NCBI GenBank assembly: GCA_023957755.1
Contig: JAMLGT010000003.1
Location: forward strand, 1-64,000
Length of the DNA stretch: 64,000 nucleotides
Reading direction: 5' to 3'
From: Chitinophagaceae bacterium
Lineage (GTDB): Bacteria > Bacteroidota > Bacteroidia > Chitinophagales > Chitinophagaceae
Shown here piece by piece: positions 36,709 through 47,063 of this stretch (position 1 is the stretch's first letter; the number at the start of each line of letters is the position of its first letter). A model generated the notes under the pieces. It searched no databases. It saw only the letters and a list, made by a program, of their open reading frames with translations, and was not told where the DNA came from. Made by a program: the position numbers and the translations under genes.

Positions 36709-36753
36709 AGAGTCCTTCAGACTGAAACTTATTAGCGAAAGTCTGAAGGCTCT
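36709..36753 (+). terminator. Terminator after the cupredoxin gene
   Basis: AGAGTCCTTCAGACT (36709-36723) pairs with AGTCTGAAGGCTCT (36740-36753) except for one base, and a run of seven T follows. It lies 149 bases after the stop codon and just before the end of the convergent permease gene. Confidence 0.85.
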
Positions 36754-36784
36754 TTTTTTGCTTTACTTTCTAATTCATGAGTTG

Positions 36785-38530
36785 TCAGATGATAAGCCTT
36801 ACTCCTCCAAGGTCGGATACTGAATGAGGGAAATGATCGCCGGGTGAACCGATGAACATAAAGTTCTTTGGGATTTTCCACTCTCTGCTAAGTCTGTCAA
36901 TGATTTCAGGACCAAAAGTGCCCTGTACTTCTACAAATTCAATTTTGAGATCCGGATACGCGCGGTCAATGGCTTCAAAGTCGCGAATAAAAGTTTCAGA
37001 AAGTGTTTGTTCCTCTTTGAGCACCGTAACGATCTTCAATTTTTGTGTGATCTCATTTTCCAACACATAAATGATGACTTTATTGAGTGTGGCAATATTG
37101 TCGCCCTTTGTGAAATATACAAATGGTTGTTTTGTCAGCTTTCTCATTTCGTTTTGCAGGTGAAACCTGCTAAATACGCTGAGACGCTGAATCGTATCAA
37201 AAATCTGATTAACGTAGTATAGCAGATAGTGAATGACCGATTTCCTCTTCAGAAAAATATTAATGATAAGTATTGAAGGGATAAAGTATTGAAGGAAAAT
37301 GACAAGGTATTTAGGGTTTTCTTTTACATTACCGTATAGGGCAACCAGGATACCCAATATTCCCAATGCCACCATAGACACTGGAGCATATTCTGGTCTG
37401 GGCAACCTGCTCCTTTTTATTTTTAATAACAGGTTTCCAAATCCAAAGAATGCCATTACGGAAAGAAATGATATGGTATATACACCAGCTAAAGGCTCCA
37501 GCCTGCCCGAAGTAATAAAGAGTACAGAAAGGCACAGGAGATAAAATACAATGATGATTCTGGGAGAGCTGCCTCTTTTGTTTTCTTTTAAAAGAGCCTG
37601 TGGGAATACGCGGTCAAGTGTCATCCTTTTCATGAGTCCGCTCACACCAATAAAAGCGGTGAGCACTGCACCACTCAATACAATTGCAGCATCCAATGAG
37701 ATCACTAGTGCCAGCCAGTTACCGGCAGCCTTTTCTCCCAGAAAGGAAAGAAAAGCCTCTTTGTTGCTTGCAATTACATCAATCGGCAACACCATAACAC
37801 CTATCAATGCAATTGCAGGATTGATGATCATTACCAGTATCCACATGTATTTCAGGGTCTTGGGGAAAACTCCCGGTTTTTGTTCCTCAACAAAATTGGA
37901 GGAGGTTTCAAATCCTGTAACACCCAGCATCCCCATACTGAATCCCAGAAAGAGCGCATTACCCAGGCTGCCTTTTAGTGGGGTATTAAAGTTGAGTCTG
38001 CCAATATCAATACCATGAAAAATGAGATAAAATATACCGCTTATTATTAATAGTGCAAGGCAAGTCACGTTTAAAATAAAGATTACTGTAGCCACAACTG
38101 CCGATTCCGAAATGCCGAGAATAGTGAGCAGCATGAAGGCCGTGAGCAGGAAAAAGGTGGCAGCTATGACAGAGAAATCAGGAAATATAGAATGCAGATA
38201 CTGCATCCCTGTGGAAGCTGACATCACTGAAGTAGCCATATAGCTAAGTATGGTAAGGCAGGCAGCCAGTGAGGCATTTCCTTTGCTGGTGGTGTTGAGC
38301 AGGATGTTGTAAGCGCCTCCGTTGAGTGGTAATGCACCTACGGCTTCCCCGTATATTTTTCTGAAAAAGAATAGAATCAACCCTACTAATATTAATGATA
38401 TAAAAGCATATTGACCTGCATAGGCGATAGCTAATGCCGATACATAGAAGCAGGATGAAGTGATGTCATTTCCGGAGATCGCTGTGGCCTGTAAAGTGCC
38501 TAATTTTTTAATGGAGTGTAAAGAAGCCAT
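36785..38530 (-). CDS. APC-superfamily amino acid permease
   Basis: 581 residues from ATG 38530; an upstream GTG (38545) is less likely. About twelve transmembrane segments cover residues 20-430. The APC signature near the N-terminus (ISGNDITSSCFYVSALAIAY), GGAYNILLNTTSKGNASLAAC and FSMGMLGVTGFETSS are typical. A C-terminal cytoplasmic domain of about 140 residues (VIYVLENEITQKLKIVTVL...FIGSPGD) resembles a UspA-like fold, so nucleotide or stress sensing is possible. Substrate unknown. It follows tatD by 75 bases on the same strand. Confidence 0.85.
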   Translation of the reverse strand: MASLHSIKKLGTLQATAISGNDITSSCFYVSALAIAYAGQYAFISLILVGLILFFFRKIYGEAVGALPLNGGAYNILLNTTSKGNASLAACLTILSYMATSVMSASTGMQYLHSIFPDFSVIAATFFLLTAFMLLTILGISESAVVATVIFILNVTCLALLIISGIFYLIFHGIDIGRLNFNTPLKGSLGNALFLGFSMGMLGVTGFETSSNFVEEQKPGVFPKTLKYMWILVMIINPAIALIGVMVLPIDVIASNKEAFLSFLGEKAAGNWLALVISLDAAIVLSGAVLTAFIGVSGLMKRMTLDRVFPQALLKENKRGSSPRIIIVFYLLCLSVLFITSGRLEPLAGVYTISFLSVMAFFGFGNLLLKIKRSRLPRPEYAPVSMVALGILGILVALYGNVKENPKYLVIFLQYFIPSILIINIFLKRKSVIHYLLYYVNQIFDTIQRLSVFSRFHLQNEMRKLTKQPFVYFTKGDNIATLNKVIIYVLENEITQKLKIVTVLKEEQTLSETFIRDFEAIDRAYPDLKIEFVEVQGTFGPEIIDRLSREWKIPKNFMFIGSPGDHFPHSVSDLGGVRLII

Positions 38531-38605
38531 AGGTGAGGGTAGCACAACTAGGGTGTAGCCCGGTTATATTTTATTTATTTTTTGTGTAACAAAGGTGTTG
38601 AATTT

Positions 38606-39382
38606 TCAGGATAATGAACTTTTATAAATGTTAAGAGCGTTTGATGTGGTTATGCGGGCCACTTCTTCCAGTTCTACTTCACTGACTTCGGCTAGTTTTT
38701 GTGCTATTAAGGGGATGTACCCACTCTGATTTCTCTTTCCCCGGTAGGGTACAGGGGCCAGGTAAGGACTGTCAGTCTCCAGTACAATGTGTGATAAGTC
38801 TATCTTGGAGATGACCTTGTCCAGTCCACTGTTCTTGAAGGTAATTACCCCGCCAATTCCCAGAAAAAATCCCATATCAACTACTTCGGCGGCATCCTCG
38901 GCGGTGCCGCTGAAACAATGAAAAATTCCAGTAAGACCCTGCGAGATATAGGGCTTTACAATATTAATTGTTTCCCTGGTTGAGTTCCGTGTGTGCAGAA
39001 TCAGCGGCTTTTTGAAATGAATTGCCCACTCTATATGCCGGTGCAGGCTTTCTTTTTGTTCCTTTACATAAGTAGTATCCCAGTAGAAATCCAGTCCTGT
39101 CTCTCCAATTCCCTTAAAATCATGTTGTTCCATAAAAGATTCCACATGCTTTAACTCTTCTTTAAAATTTTCTTTTACAGAGCATGGATGCAGCCCTGCC
39201 ATTAGGAAAATCCTGTCTGGAAACATGTTTTTGGTGTCGAGCATAGCCTGAGTAGTGCTACTATCTATTGCAGGAAGATAAAATTGGCTCAATCCTTGCC
39301 CTATTGCAGATAATATTATTTCCTTTCGATCGTTATTAAATTCTTCAGTGTATAGATGCGTATGGGTGTCAATAAATACCAT
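38606..39382 (-). CDS. tatD: TatD-family metal-dependent hydrolase
   Basis: 258 residues. Metal ligands appear in FIDTHTHLY, GIGETGLDFYW, LILHTRNS, IFHCFSG and VLETDSPYLAP. TatD proteins are 3'-5' exonucleases acting in DNA repair and degradation, with a TIM-barrel amidohydrolase fold. Length normal for the family and start ATG 39382 well placed. Confidence 0.94.
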   Translation of the reverse strand: MVFIDTHTHLYTEEFNNDRKEIILSAIGQGLSQFYLPAIDSSTTQAMLDTKNMFPDRIFLMAGLHPCSVKENFKEELKHVESFMEQHDFKGIGETGLDFYWDTTYVKEQKESLHRHIEWAIHFKKPLILHTRNSTRETINIVKPYISQGLTGIFHCFSGTAEDAAEVVDMGFFLGIGGVITFKNSGLDKVISKIDLSHIVLETDSPYLAPVPYRGKRNQSGYIPLIAQKLAEVSEVELEEVARITTSNALNIYKSSLS

Positions 39383-39476
39383 AATACAAAGAAATGCAAC
39401 TTTGAGCGAAATTTAAACCTCGTAGAGGTTATTGCATCTACATCTCATATTCTAAACCAATTTTAATTTTTCCCGT

Positions 39477-40376
39477 ATGAAACTTCAATCAGTCAGGCTA
39501 CCCCTCTTTTCAGTTTTGTTGGTAGCCGGTACCATGTTTTTTTCTTCATGTAAAAAAGATAAAGCTAACGATCCGGCAGATCCCGATCAGCAGAAGGCAT
39601 TAGCAGTGGTTGATGGCGACCAATTAACCTCTCAGGCCTTTAATGAAGTGTTTAACATCTCTCTCGGAGTGCAATCTTCAGATGCAGGTGGTGATATTGG
39701 AATTGGGTCGGGCCAGGGGATAATTTACCGCCCGGGAGGTGATGCCGGCACCGAAGGGGATGCCTGCTTTACAGTGACTGTGACTCCAAAGGTATGGAGT
39801 GAATGGCCAAAGACCGTAACCTGGGATTTTGGCGATGGTTGTGTAGGAAAGGATGGCAAGACCAGAAAAGGAAAGATAATTTCTGTATTCACCGCACCTG
39901 TATTTCTGACAGGAGCAAAGGTGACAACCACATTTGAAGGATACCAGGTGAATGGTTTTGCAATTTCCGGTACACAGGAAATTGAAAACAAATCAACTCC
40001 TAATAATGGATTGGCACTTTCACGTAAGATAACAGATGGAAGAGTGACAAATACAGCATCCGGAGTATGGCACGAAATTGATGCCGATATCGATTATGCT
40101 CAGGTAGCAGGAATCTCTACTCCGCTAAATTTTGCAGACGATAGCTATTCGCTTTCCGGAAATATTGAAGGGTCAAGTTCCTACGATATTACCTGGAACA
40201 CGGAAACTACCTCTCCATTGATTATTAATGTAGGCTGCAAATGGTTTGGAAAGGGTGTATTGACCCTGCATTGGGATACAAATCCTACACCTGCCACTTT
40301 AGATTATGGTGATGGCGCCTGCGATAATAAAGCCACGCTGAAATATAAAGATTGGACACAAGTAATTAACCTATAA
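39477..40376 (+). CDS. Hypothetical lipoprotein
   Basis: 299 residues. The signal ends in MFFSSC followed by a KKDK stretch. The mature part has Gly-rich loops (GGDIGIGSGQG) and an alternating beta pattern without a recognised domain: FGDGCVGKDGKTRKG and YGDGACDNKATLKYKD both show an FGDG/YGDG turn, suggesting two related beta lobes. Function unknown. A terminator follows at 40485. Confidence 0.75.
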   Translation: MKLQSVRLPLFSVLLVAGTMFFSSCKKDKANDPADPDQQKALAVVDGDQLTSQAFNEVFNISLGVQSSDAGGDIGIGSGQGIIYRPGGDAGTEGDACFTVTVTPKVWSEWPKTVTWDFGDGCVGKDGKTRKGKIISVFTAPVFLTGAKVTTTFEGYQVNGFAISGTQEIENKSTPNNGLALSRKITDGRVTNTASGVWHEIDADIDYAQVAGISTPLNFADDSYSLSGNIEGSSSYDITWNTETTSPLIINVGCKWFGKGVLTLHWDTNPTPATLDYGDGACDNKATLKYKDWTQVINL

Positions 40377-40484
40377 ACCCTACCGCTTATAAAGCGAAAA
40401 AAGGGTTCTATGAAAAAAATGTTGGTAATGTGTTAAGAAATACTTTACCTTCACAACAGTTTTCATAGGGTACGGATTAAAAAC

Positions 40485-40508
40485 GGGCTTGGGTATCTAC
40501 CCGGGCCC
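40485..40508 (+). terminator. Terminator after the 39477-40376 lipoprotein gene
   Basis: GGGCTTGGGTA and TACCCGGGCCC form a stem with two G-T wobble pairs, followed by an A and eight T. Since deacetylase transcription arrives from the opposite side, it may serve both genes. Confidence 0.8.
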
Positions 40509-40515
40509 ATTTTTT

Positions 40516-41139
40516 TTAATCTAAAATATCAAAGGAAAAACCCTTGTCTTTCAGGTATTTAAGTGCTTTTGGCAAGGTGTCTTTTAACCTTGGAAATGCT
40601 TTTTCACTGTCGTGAAAAACGATAATACTTCCGGGGCTTGTATTCTTTACTACATTCAGATAACACTGTTCAGGCTTTAGCGAAGTGTCAAAGTCGCCAC
40701 TTAGTACATGCCACATGACAGGCCTTAGTCCTAACCTTTCTCCGGTAATAATCTTTAGTTGAAATCTCCTGATTTTACCGTAGGGCGGACGAAAAAGCTT
40801 ACTTTTTATCACAGCGGCGGCTTTTTCCACATCCTTGAAGTATTTCTCGTCAGAAGTCTTCCACCCGTTAAGGTGGCTGTAGGTATGATTGCCCGTGCGG
40901 TGGCCGGCATCTAAGATTTGTTGGTAAACCTCAGGATATTTTTCCACCTGTTCGCCGATACAAAAGAAGGTAGCCTTTGCCTGAAAAAGCGCCAATTGTT
41001 CCAATACATAGGGGGTTATTTCAGGGTGCGGCCCATCATCGAAGGTGAGATAAACTTTCATCTCTTCGGTTTGCACCTTCCAGACGCAATCAGGATAAAG
41101 AAGTTGCAATAGGCGGGGTGCTTTTACTAAGTAAAACAT
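40516..41139 (-). CDS. Polysaccharide deacetylase (NodB-type)
   Basis: 207 residues. NodB motifs: TFDDGPH (D34, D35) for the catalytic base and metal ligand, GNHTYSH for the His pair, RPPYGK and the closing IIVFHDSEKA. The family removes N-acetyl groups from peptidoglycan, chitin oligomers or other glycans. No signal peptide is obvious; an N-terminal hydrophobic patch (LVKAPRLLQLLY) may contact the membrane. Divergent from gltX, 56 bases between starts. Confidence 0.92.
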   Translation of the reverse strand: MFYLVKAPRLLQLLYPDCVWKVQTEEMKVYLTFDDGPHPEITPYVLEQLALFQAKATFFCIGEQVEKYPEVYQQILDAGHRTGNHTYSHLNGWKTSDEKYFKDVEKAAAVIKSKLFRPPYGKIRRFQLKIITGERLGLRPVMWHVLSGDFDTSLKPEQCYLNVVKNTSPGSIIVFHDSEKAFPRLKDTLPKALKYLKDKGFSFDILD

Positions 41140-41183
41140 AAATTGAAAGTAGGAAAGAATTAGTTAATGGCATGGATGAATTT

Positions 41184-41191
41184 TATCTTTG
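41184..41191 (+). promoter_or_regulatory. Candidate -7 box of gltX
   Basis: TATCTTTG matches TAnnTTTG and ends 4 bases before the gltX ATG at 41196, predicting a leaderless or nearly leaderless transcript. It also lies inside the longer ORF starting at 41172, arguing against that start. Confidence 0.55.
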
Positions 41192-41195
41192 CGCC

Positions 41196-42713
41196 ATGAG
41201 AAGAGTAAGAGTAAGATTTGCGCCCAGTCCTACTGGTGGATTACACCTCGGAGGTGTACGTACGGCCTTATATAATTATTTGTTTGCCCATCAGCATGGG
41301 GGCGATTTTGTATTAAGAGTAGAAGATACAGATCGCACCCGATTCGTAGAGGGGGCTGAGCAGTATATTATCGACTGCCTGAAGTGGGCAGGGATTTCGC
41401 CCGATGAAAGTCCGGCTCATGGTGGGAGTTATGGGCCGTACAAGCAGAGTGAACGGAAGGAACTGTATCGTCAATATGCGGAAAGGCTTGTTATCGATGG
41501 GCATGCATATTATGCATTTGATACCCCGGAAGAGATTGAAGCACTCAGAGAGCGGCTCAAGTCTGACGGAAAAGAAAACCTGCAGTATGGCCATCAGAGC
41601 AGAATGTTGATGAAAAATTCCCTGACACTGACTGAAGCACAGACTCAGGAACTGTTGAAGAGTAATACTCCCCATGTAATCAGAATAAAGGTGGAACCCG
41701 GTATCAATATCAAGTTTACTGATTTGGTGAGAGGGGAGATCTTAATGAGTACGGATACGGTGGATGATAAGGTGTTACTAAAGGCAGATGGAATGCCTAC
41801 CTACCATCTTGCTGTGGTTGTGGACGATCATCAGATGCAGATATCCCATGCTTTCAGAGGAGAAGAATGGCTGCCAAGTGCGCCGGTGCATGTGCTACTT
41901 TACCAATATTTAGGGTGGGAATCTGAAATGCCTTGTTGGGCGCATTTTCCACTGATTTTAAAACCAGATGGAAACGGAAAGCTAAGCAAACGTGATGGGC
42001 AAAGGCTGGGATTTCCGGTTTTTGCTATGGAGTGGAATGACCCCAACCTGGGACTTATAGCAGGATTTAAGGAACTTGGATTTCTGCCTCAGGCATTTAT
42101 CAATATGTTGGCAATGCTGGGGTGGAATGATGGTTCGGGAAAAGAGATTTTTTCTCTTGGAGAAATGGTGGATGCCTTTAGGATTGACAGAGTGCATTCG
42201 CATGGAGCGAAATTTGATTTTGAAAAAGCAAAGTGGTTCAATCATGAATGGATAATGAAGTTGGAGGCCGATGAATTGGTTTCATACGTCTTACCCTGGT
42301 ATGAAAGAGAGGGATATGATATTTCAGACAAGGATGTGGTGAAAAATGTGATTACGATGGTGAAAGACAGGTGTACACTGCTTTCTGATTTCATACCTCA
42401 ATCGTCTTTCTTTTTCAGGAAGCCTGAAGTACAGATGGAATTGATTAACGGAAAATGGAATGAAAAGAAGACAGCGTTCTTTAAAACACTGATTGAAAAA
42501 TGGATAGCGATGGATGCATGGACTCATGAAGGTCTGGAACATTCGTTTAAGGCCATTGCATCTGAAATGGAAATAAAACCAGGCGAGTTGCTGCTCCCAC
42601 TGAGGGTAATGCTTGTAGGCGGTAAGTTTGGCCCCGGTGTGTTTGATATCTCAATAATTCTGGGAAAGAAAGAGACACTGGAAAGAATTCAGGCTGCATT
42701 GGGGATGTTATAG
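41196..42713 (+). CDS. gltX: Glutamyl-tRNA synthetase
   Basis: 505 residues from ATG 41196. Class I synthetase: the HIGH-type motif is in RFAPSPTGGLHLGG and KMSKS is KLSKRDGQ. DKVLLKADGMPTYHLAVVVDDH is the active-site core. It charges tRNA-Glu (and may charge tRNA-Gln for transamidation). An upstream ATG at 41172 would add MDEFYLCA but is inside the promoter element, so it is rejected. Complete and normal length. Confidence 0.97.
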   Translation: MRRVRVRFAPSPTGGLHLGGVRTALYNYLFAHQHGGDFVLRVEDTDRTRFVEGAEQYIIDCLKWAGISPDESPAHGGSYGPYKQSERKELYRQYAERLVIDGHAYYAFDTPEEIEALRERLKSDGKENLQYGHQSRMLMKNSLTLTEAQTQELLKSNTPHVIRIKVEPGINIKFTDLVRGEILMSTDTVDDKVLLKADGMPTYHLAVVVDDHQMQISHAFRGEEWLPSAPVHVLLYQYLGWESEMPCWAHFPLILKPDGNGKLSKRDGQRLGFPVFAMEWNDPNLGLIAGFKELGFLPQAFINMLAMLGWNDGSGKEIFSLGEMVDAFRIDRVHSHGAKFDFEKAKWFNHEWIMKLEADELVSYVLPWYEREGYDISDKDVVKNVITMVKDRCTLLSDFIPQSSFFFRKPEVQMELINGKWNEKKTAFFKTLIEKWIAMDAWTHEGLEHSFKAIASEMEIKPGELLLPLRVMLVGGKFGPGVFDISIILGKKETLERIQAALGML

Positions 42714-42814
42714 GAATATGTTTTAAATGATTAGCGGATTAGAAAAATGGTACGCTCGTTTCTTTATGAATATTTCCGGGTTTTGTGATTCGCTACCTAT
42801 TGCAGCGTAGTACT

Positions 42815-42822
42815 TATTTTTG
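42815..42822 (+). promoter_or_regulatory. Candidate -7 box before the B12-binding gene
   Basis: TATTTTTG fits TAnnTTTG, 21 bases before the ATG at 42844. No good -33 element at standard spacing. Confidence 0.4.
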
Positions 42823-42843
42823 TAAAGGAATACAGATCACAAT

Positions 42844-43263
42844 ATGACAAAATTAAAAAGGCCGGTCAGGGTATTGGTAGCTAAGGTGGGGCTCGATGGA
42901 CACGATCGTGGCGCCAAAGTAATCGCGGCTTCATTGCGGGATGCCGGAATGGAAGTTATATACACGGGCCTTCGTCAAACCCCTGAAATGGTTGTGAATG
43001 CAGCGCTTCAAGAGGATGTAGATGCCATTGGGGTCAGTATTCTAACCGGTGCGCATAAGACCATTTTTCCGAAAATACTTTCATTGATGAAGGAAAAGCA
43101 AATGGATGACGTATTGCTTACCGGAGGTGGAATTATCCCTGCCGAAGATATCAGGGAATTAACAGCATCCGGTGTGGGGAAATTATTTACTCCGGGCACT
43201 GATACTACAGAAATAGCAGCATATATTAAAGAATGGGTAGAGGCTCATCGCCGCACTCAATAA
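42844..43263 (+). CDS. B12-binding small subunit of an acyl-CoA mutase
   Basis: 139 residues, a stand-alone cobalamin-binding domain. The DxHxxG motif is D18-G-H20-D-R-G23, where H20 is the lower cobalt ligand; [10 protein letters not shown] and [12 protein letters not shown] form the rest of the Rossmann fold. Length matches the small subunits of methylmalonyl-CoA-type, isobutyryl-CoA or 2-hydroxyisobutyryl-CoA mutases. The catalytic large subunit is not in this window. An enoyl-CoA hydratase gene follows 13 bases later, so a role in branched or odd-chain acyl-CoA breakdown is likely. Confidence 0.88.
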   Translation: MTKLKRPVRVLVAKVGLDGHDRGAKVIAASLRDAGMEVIYTGLRQTPEMVVNAALQEDVDAIGVSILTGAHKTIFPKILSLMKEKQMDDVLLTGGGIIPAEDIRELTASGVGKLFTPGTDTTEIAAYIKEWVEAHRRTQ

Positions 43264-43276
43264 ATTAATTAGTTCA

Positions 43277-44053
43277 ATGGAATATTCTACAATTTTATTT
43301 CAGGTGACAGATGGGATATGTACAATTACAATCAACAGGCCTGATAAATTAAATGCTTTGAATAAGACAGTATTTGATGAACTGGATAAAGCCATTGATC
43401 GGGTGTATATGGATAGCAATATCAAAGGCGTGATTATTACGGGGCAGGGGAGCAAGGCTTTTGTAGCGGGAGCGGATATCAGTGAGTTTCTTGAGGTATC
43501 CGAAAAGCATGGGGCAGCACTGGCCGATCGTGGGCAACAGGTCTTTTTTAAAATCGAAGATTGCCCCAAACCGGTGATTGCCGCTGTGAACGGTTTTGCA
43601 CTGGGAGGAGGGTGCGAACTTGCCATGGCATGTCATTTGAGGATAGCAGGTAGTAATGCAAGATTTGGGCAGCCCGAGGTAAACCTTGGATTAATACCCG
43701 GCTATGGCGGCACACAGCGGCTAACGGCATTGGTCGGAAAGGGAAAAGCGATGGAACTTGTTTTGACTGGGGCAATGGTGCATGCTGATCAGGCACTGGC
43801 CTTGGGATTAGTGAATGAGGTAGTGGCACCCGAGGAACTCATTTCTAAATCAGAAGGTATGCTTAAATTAATTCTTAGCAAATCTCCGGTGGCAGTAGCT
43901 AAAGCAATTAAAGCTGTAAATTCCTTTGACCACTCGAGGAGTGGATTTAGTGAGGAGACACGTCTTTTCGGAGAGGCCTTTGAGTCGGAAGATAAACGTG
44001 AGGGCACAGCTGCATTTCTTGAAAAGCGTACCCCAAATTTTCCCGGAAAATAA
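43277..44053 (+). CDS. Enoyl-CoA hydratase/isomerase family protein
   Basis: 258 residues of the crotonase fold. The oxyanion loops are [11 protein letters not shown] and [33 protein letters not shown] carries the catalytic Glu residues typical of true hydratases (the two expected acidic positions appear kept). It adds water to trans-2-enoyl-CoA. Neighbour of the B12-binding protein and fumC; the three are closely spaced and likely co-transcribed, suggesting acyl-CoA carbon entering the TCA cycle. Confidence 0.93.
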   Translation: MEYSTILFQVTDGICTITINRPDKLNALNKTVFDELDKAIDRVYMDSNIKGVIITGQGSKAFVAGADISEFLEVSEKHGAALADRGQQVFFKIEDCPKPVIAAVNGFALGGGCELAMACHLRIAGSNARFGQPEVNLGLIPGYGGTQRLTALVGKGKAMELVLTGAMVHADQALALGLVNEVVAPEELISKSEGMLKLILSKSPVAVAKAIKAVNSFDHSRSGFSEETRLFGEAFESEDKREGTAAFLEKRTPNFPGK

Positions 44054-44073
44054 AAATTGAAATAAGCACAATT

Positions 44074-45474
44074 ATGAATTACAGAATTGAGAAAGACACA
44101 TTAGGAGAAGTAAAGGTTCCTGCTGATGCCTACTTCGGTGCACAGACAGAACGCAGCGTAGAAAACTTCAGAATTGCTCAGGATATCAACAAGATGCCCA
44201 AAGAAATTATCAGAGCATTTGCTTTCCTGAAAAAAGCTGCAGCAATCACGAATTATGATGCCGGTGTGTTACCCAAAGAAAAGATGCAGTTGATAAGTAA
44301 GGTGGCTGATGAAATACTGGAAGGGAAACTGGATGATCAGTTCCCTCTGGTGGTATGGCAGACAGGAAGCGGCACTCAGAGTAATATGAATGTAAATGAA
44401 GTCATTGCAAACAGAGGGCATGTGCTCAATGGGGGTAATCTGACTGATAAACCTAAATTCCTTCATCCCAATGATGATGTCAATAAATCACAATCGAGCA
44501 ATGATACCTTCCCGACTGCAATGCATATTGCGGCTTATAAAATATTGCATGATGATACGATTCCGGCATTGGCACACCTGAGGGATACCCTCAGGCAGAA
44601 GGCTGAGGATTTCAAGCATATAGTAAAGATCGGGAGGACACACTTTATGGATGCTACTCCATTAACACTGGGCCAGGAATTCAGCGGGTATGCTTCTCAG
44701 TTAGACCACGGAATTCATGCTATCAAAAATACGCTGGACCATTTGAGTGAACTGGCATTAGGCGGTACGGCAGTAGGTACCGGAATCAATACACCTCCGG
44801 GATATGCAGAGAATGTAGCCGAAACAATCGCTGAATTGACAGGGCTCCCATTTAAGACTGCTGCAAATAAATTTGAGTCGCTCGCAGCACACGATGCCAT
44901 TGTAGAAACGCATGGCGCACTAAAAACCGTAGCCGTGAGCCTGATGAAGATTGCCAACGATATCAGAATGTTGTCATCGGGCCCCCGCAGTGGCATAGGC
45001 GAAATTCATATCCCTGAAAACGAACCGGGTTCATCAATTATGCCGGGTAAGGTAAATCCTACCCAATGTGAATCACTCACTATGATTGCTGCCCAGGTAT
45101 TGGGTAATGATGTAGCAATTAATGTTGGAGGCGCTACAGGCCAGTTTGAGCTTAATGTATTTAAGCCTATGATGATTTATAACTTCCTGCATAGTGCCAG
45201 GCTTATTGCAGATGGCTGCAACAGCTTTAATGAAAAGTGTGCAAAAGGAATTGAACCGATTGAGGTCAATATCAAAAAACATGTGGATAATTCGCTGATG
45301 CTGGTAACTGCTCTAAATACACATATTGGCTATTACAAGGCTGCGGAGATTGCACAAACAGCCCATAAAGAACATGCTACTCTTAAAGAGACTGCAGTGA
45401 AATTAGGTTATGTAACTCCGGAGCAGTTTGACGAATGGGTAGATCCTAAGAAGATGGTAGGAAAGATAGATTAA
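44074..45474 (+). CDS. fumC: Class II fumarate hydratase
   Basis: 466 residues. Signatures [41 protein letters not shown] and the lyase signature [13 protein letters not shown] place it in class II fumarases rather than aspartase, since the flanking residues follow FumC. It interconverts fumarate and malate and needs no Fe-S cluster. A clear terminator follows. Confidence 0.95.
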   Translation: MNYRIEKDTLGEVKVPADAYFGAQTERSVENFRIAQDINKMPKEIIRAFAFLKKAAAITNYDAGVLPKEKMQLISKVADEILEGKLDDQFPLVVWQTGSGTQSNMNVNEVIANRGHVLNGGNLTDKPKFLHPNDDVNKSQSSNDTFPTAMHIAAYKILHDDTIPALAHLRDTLRQKAEDFKHIVKIGRTHFMDATPLTLGQEFSGYASQLDHGIHAIKNTLDHLSELALGGTAVGTGINTPPGYAENVAETIAELTGLPFKTAANKFESLAAHDAIVETHGALKTVAVSLMKIANDIRMLSSGPRSGIGEIHIPENEPGSSIMPGKVNPTQCESLTMIAAQVLGNDVAINVGGATGQFELNVFKPMMIYNFLHSARLIADGCNSFNEKCAKGIEPIEVNIKKHVDNSLMLVTALNTHIGYYKAAEIAQTAHKEHATLKETAVKLGYVTPEQFDEWVDPKKMVGKID

Positions 45475-45497
45475 GCAAAAAATATTACAAGTATAAC

Positions 45498-45536
45498 AAA
45501 GAGCTATACGCTGATTGGTGAAGCATATAGCTCTTT
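45498..45536 (+). terminator. Terminator of fumC
   Basis: AAAGAGCTATA (45498-45508) and TATAGCTCTTT (45526-45536) are perfectly complementary around a 17-base loop, 23 bases after the fumC stop codon. The right arm ends in a T run. Confidence 0.85.
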
Positions 45537-45598
45537 TCTATTTATCCGGCATATAAAATTGTGTAGTTACATCCTGTATTAATAGGTATATTTAAGAA

Positions 45599-47044
45599 AT
45601 GATTTTTATGATCAGATCTGCCTGTAAAGTTTTTATTTTCGGATTACTCTGGTTAATAGATTTACCGGCGTGTGCACAGCAGGAATACCGGAAACCGAAC
45701 ATCATCCTTATTGTAGCAGATGATCTGGGATTTGGAGATATCCAGCCTTATGGGCAAAAGCTAATAAAAACGCCCAATCTTTCGCGTCTGGCAGATGAGG
45801 GTATGCGTTTTACTCAATTTTATGCAGGCACTTCAGTATGTGCGCCTTCAAGATCCTCTCTGATGACAGGACTTCATACCGGGCATACCTTTATTCGTGG
45901 CAATATGGAACTGGAACCTGAAGGACAATATCCGATTCCGGAAGACATCCCGACGTTTACTTCTGTATTAAAAAAAGCCGGCTATACCACAGGACTGTTT
46001 GGAAAGTGGGGTTTAGGGCCGGTAGGAAGTAGTGGTGATCCTTTACTACATGGGATCGACCGATTTTACGGATTTAATTGCCAGCGACAATCACACCGAT
46101 ATTATCCTACCCACTTATGGGACAACGACAGAAAAGTGGTATTGAATGAAAATGGTAACCTGCAGTTTACCCATACCTATGCGCCGGATTTAATTCAGCA
46201 TGAGGCAGGTAAGTTTTTAGACGAGCATGCTAAGGAGCCCTTCCTACTGATGCTTACATACACATTACCCCATGCGGAATTAATGGTACCCGATGACAGC
46301 ATATTTAGGTATTATAAAGGAAAGTTTGCGGAGCATTCTTTCAGAGGGAATGATTATGGTCCGAAAGCTAAGATTTCCGGATACGCTTCTCAGGATTTTC
46401 CCAGAGCCACCTTTGCTGCTATGGTAACGAGGTTGGATTTTTATGTAGGTGAAATTATGGACAAGGTGGAGGAGTTGGGCTTATCAGAAAATACAATAAT
46501 AATGTTCACAAGTGATAATGGCCCCCATAGGGAGGGTGGTGCAGATCCGGGTTTCTTTAAGAGTAGTGGAGTGTTGAGGGGATTGAAAAGAGATCTTTAC
46601 GAAGGTGGCATCAGAGTTCCTTTCATTGTTCGCTGGCCCGGAAAGGTGAAAGCCGGAACGGTAAATGACCAGGTGGGCGCCTTTTGGGATATCTTCCCTA
46701 CGTTAGCAGACTTGTCGGGAGCGACCACACCCTCGGGGTTGGATGGGATTTCGTTGGTGCCCTTGTTAGTCGGAAGAAGTGGTGCTAAACATCATACATA
46801 CCTGTACTGGGAATTTCATGAAGATGGGGGAAAACAGGCAGTAAGAAAAGGAAAATGGAAAGCCGTACGTTCAGGAATCGTTAATAACCCTAATGCTACA
46901 ATTGAGTTATTTGATTTAGATAAAGACCCATCAGAAGCTTCCAATATTGCAGTTCGGTATCCTAAGGTTGTAAAAGAGATGGAAAAGATTATGAGAAATG
47001 CTCGTGTAGAAACAAATATTTTCCCTTTGATTCCGAAAAGGTAA
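45599..47044 (+). CDS. Exported sulfatase
   Basis: 481 residues. The signal peptide ends in PACAQQ. The sulfatase motif is C81-A-P-S-R (TSVCAPSRSSLMTG), where Cys is converted to formylglycine; FGKWGLG and ADDLGFGDI supply metal-site residues. It resembles arylsulfatases and glycan sulfatases of S1 type. Substrate cannot be deduced. An anaerobic or aerobic sulfatase-maturing enzyme is not in the window. Confidence 0.94.
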   Translation: MIFMIRSACKVFIFGLLWLIDLPACAQQEYRKPNIILIVADDLGFGDIQPYGQKLIKTPNLSRLADEGMRFTQFYAGTSVCAPSRSSLMTGLHTGHTFIRGNMELEPEGQYPIPEDIPTFTSVLKKAGYTTGLFGKWGLGPVGSSGDPLLHGIDRFYGFNCQRQSHRYYPTHLWDNDRKVVLNENGNLQFTHTYAPDLIQHEAGKFLDEHAKEPFLLMLTYTLPHAELMVPDDSIFRYYKGKFAEHSFRGNDYGPKAKISGYASQDFPRATFAAMVTRLDFYVGEIMDKVEELGLSENTIIMFTSDNGPHREGGADPGFFKSSGVLRGLKRDLYEGGIRVPFIVRWPGKVKAGTVNDQVGAFWDIFPTLADLSGATTPSGLDGISLVPLLVGRSGAKHHTYLYWEFHEDGGKQAVRKGKWKAVRSGIVNNPNATIELFDLDKDPSEASNIAVRYPKVVKEMEKIMRNARVETNIFPLIPKR

Positions 47045-47063
47045 TGTGGGCTGGCTATCTTTT

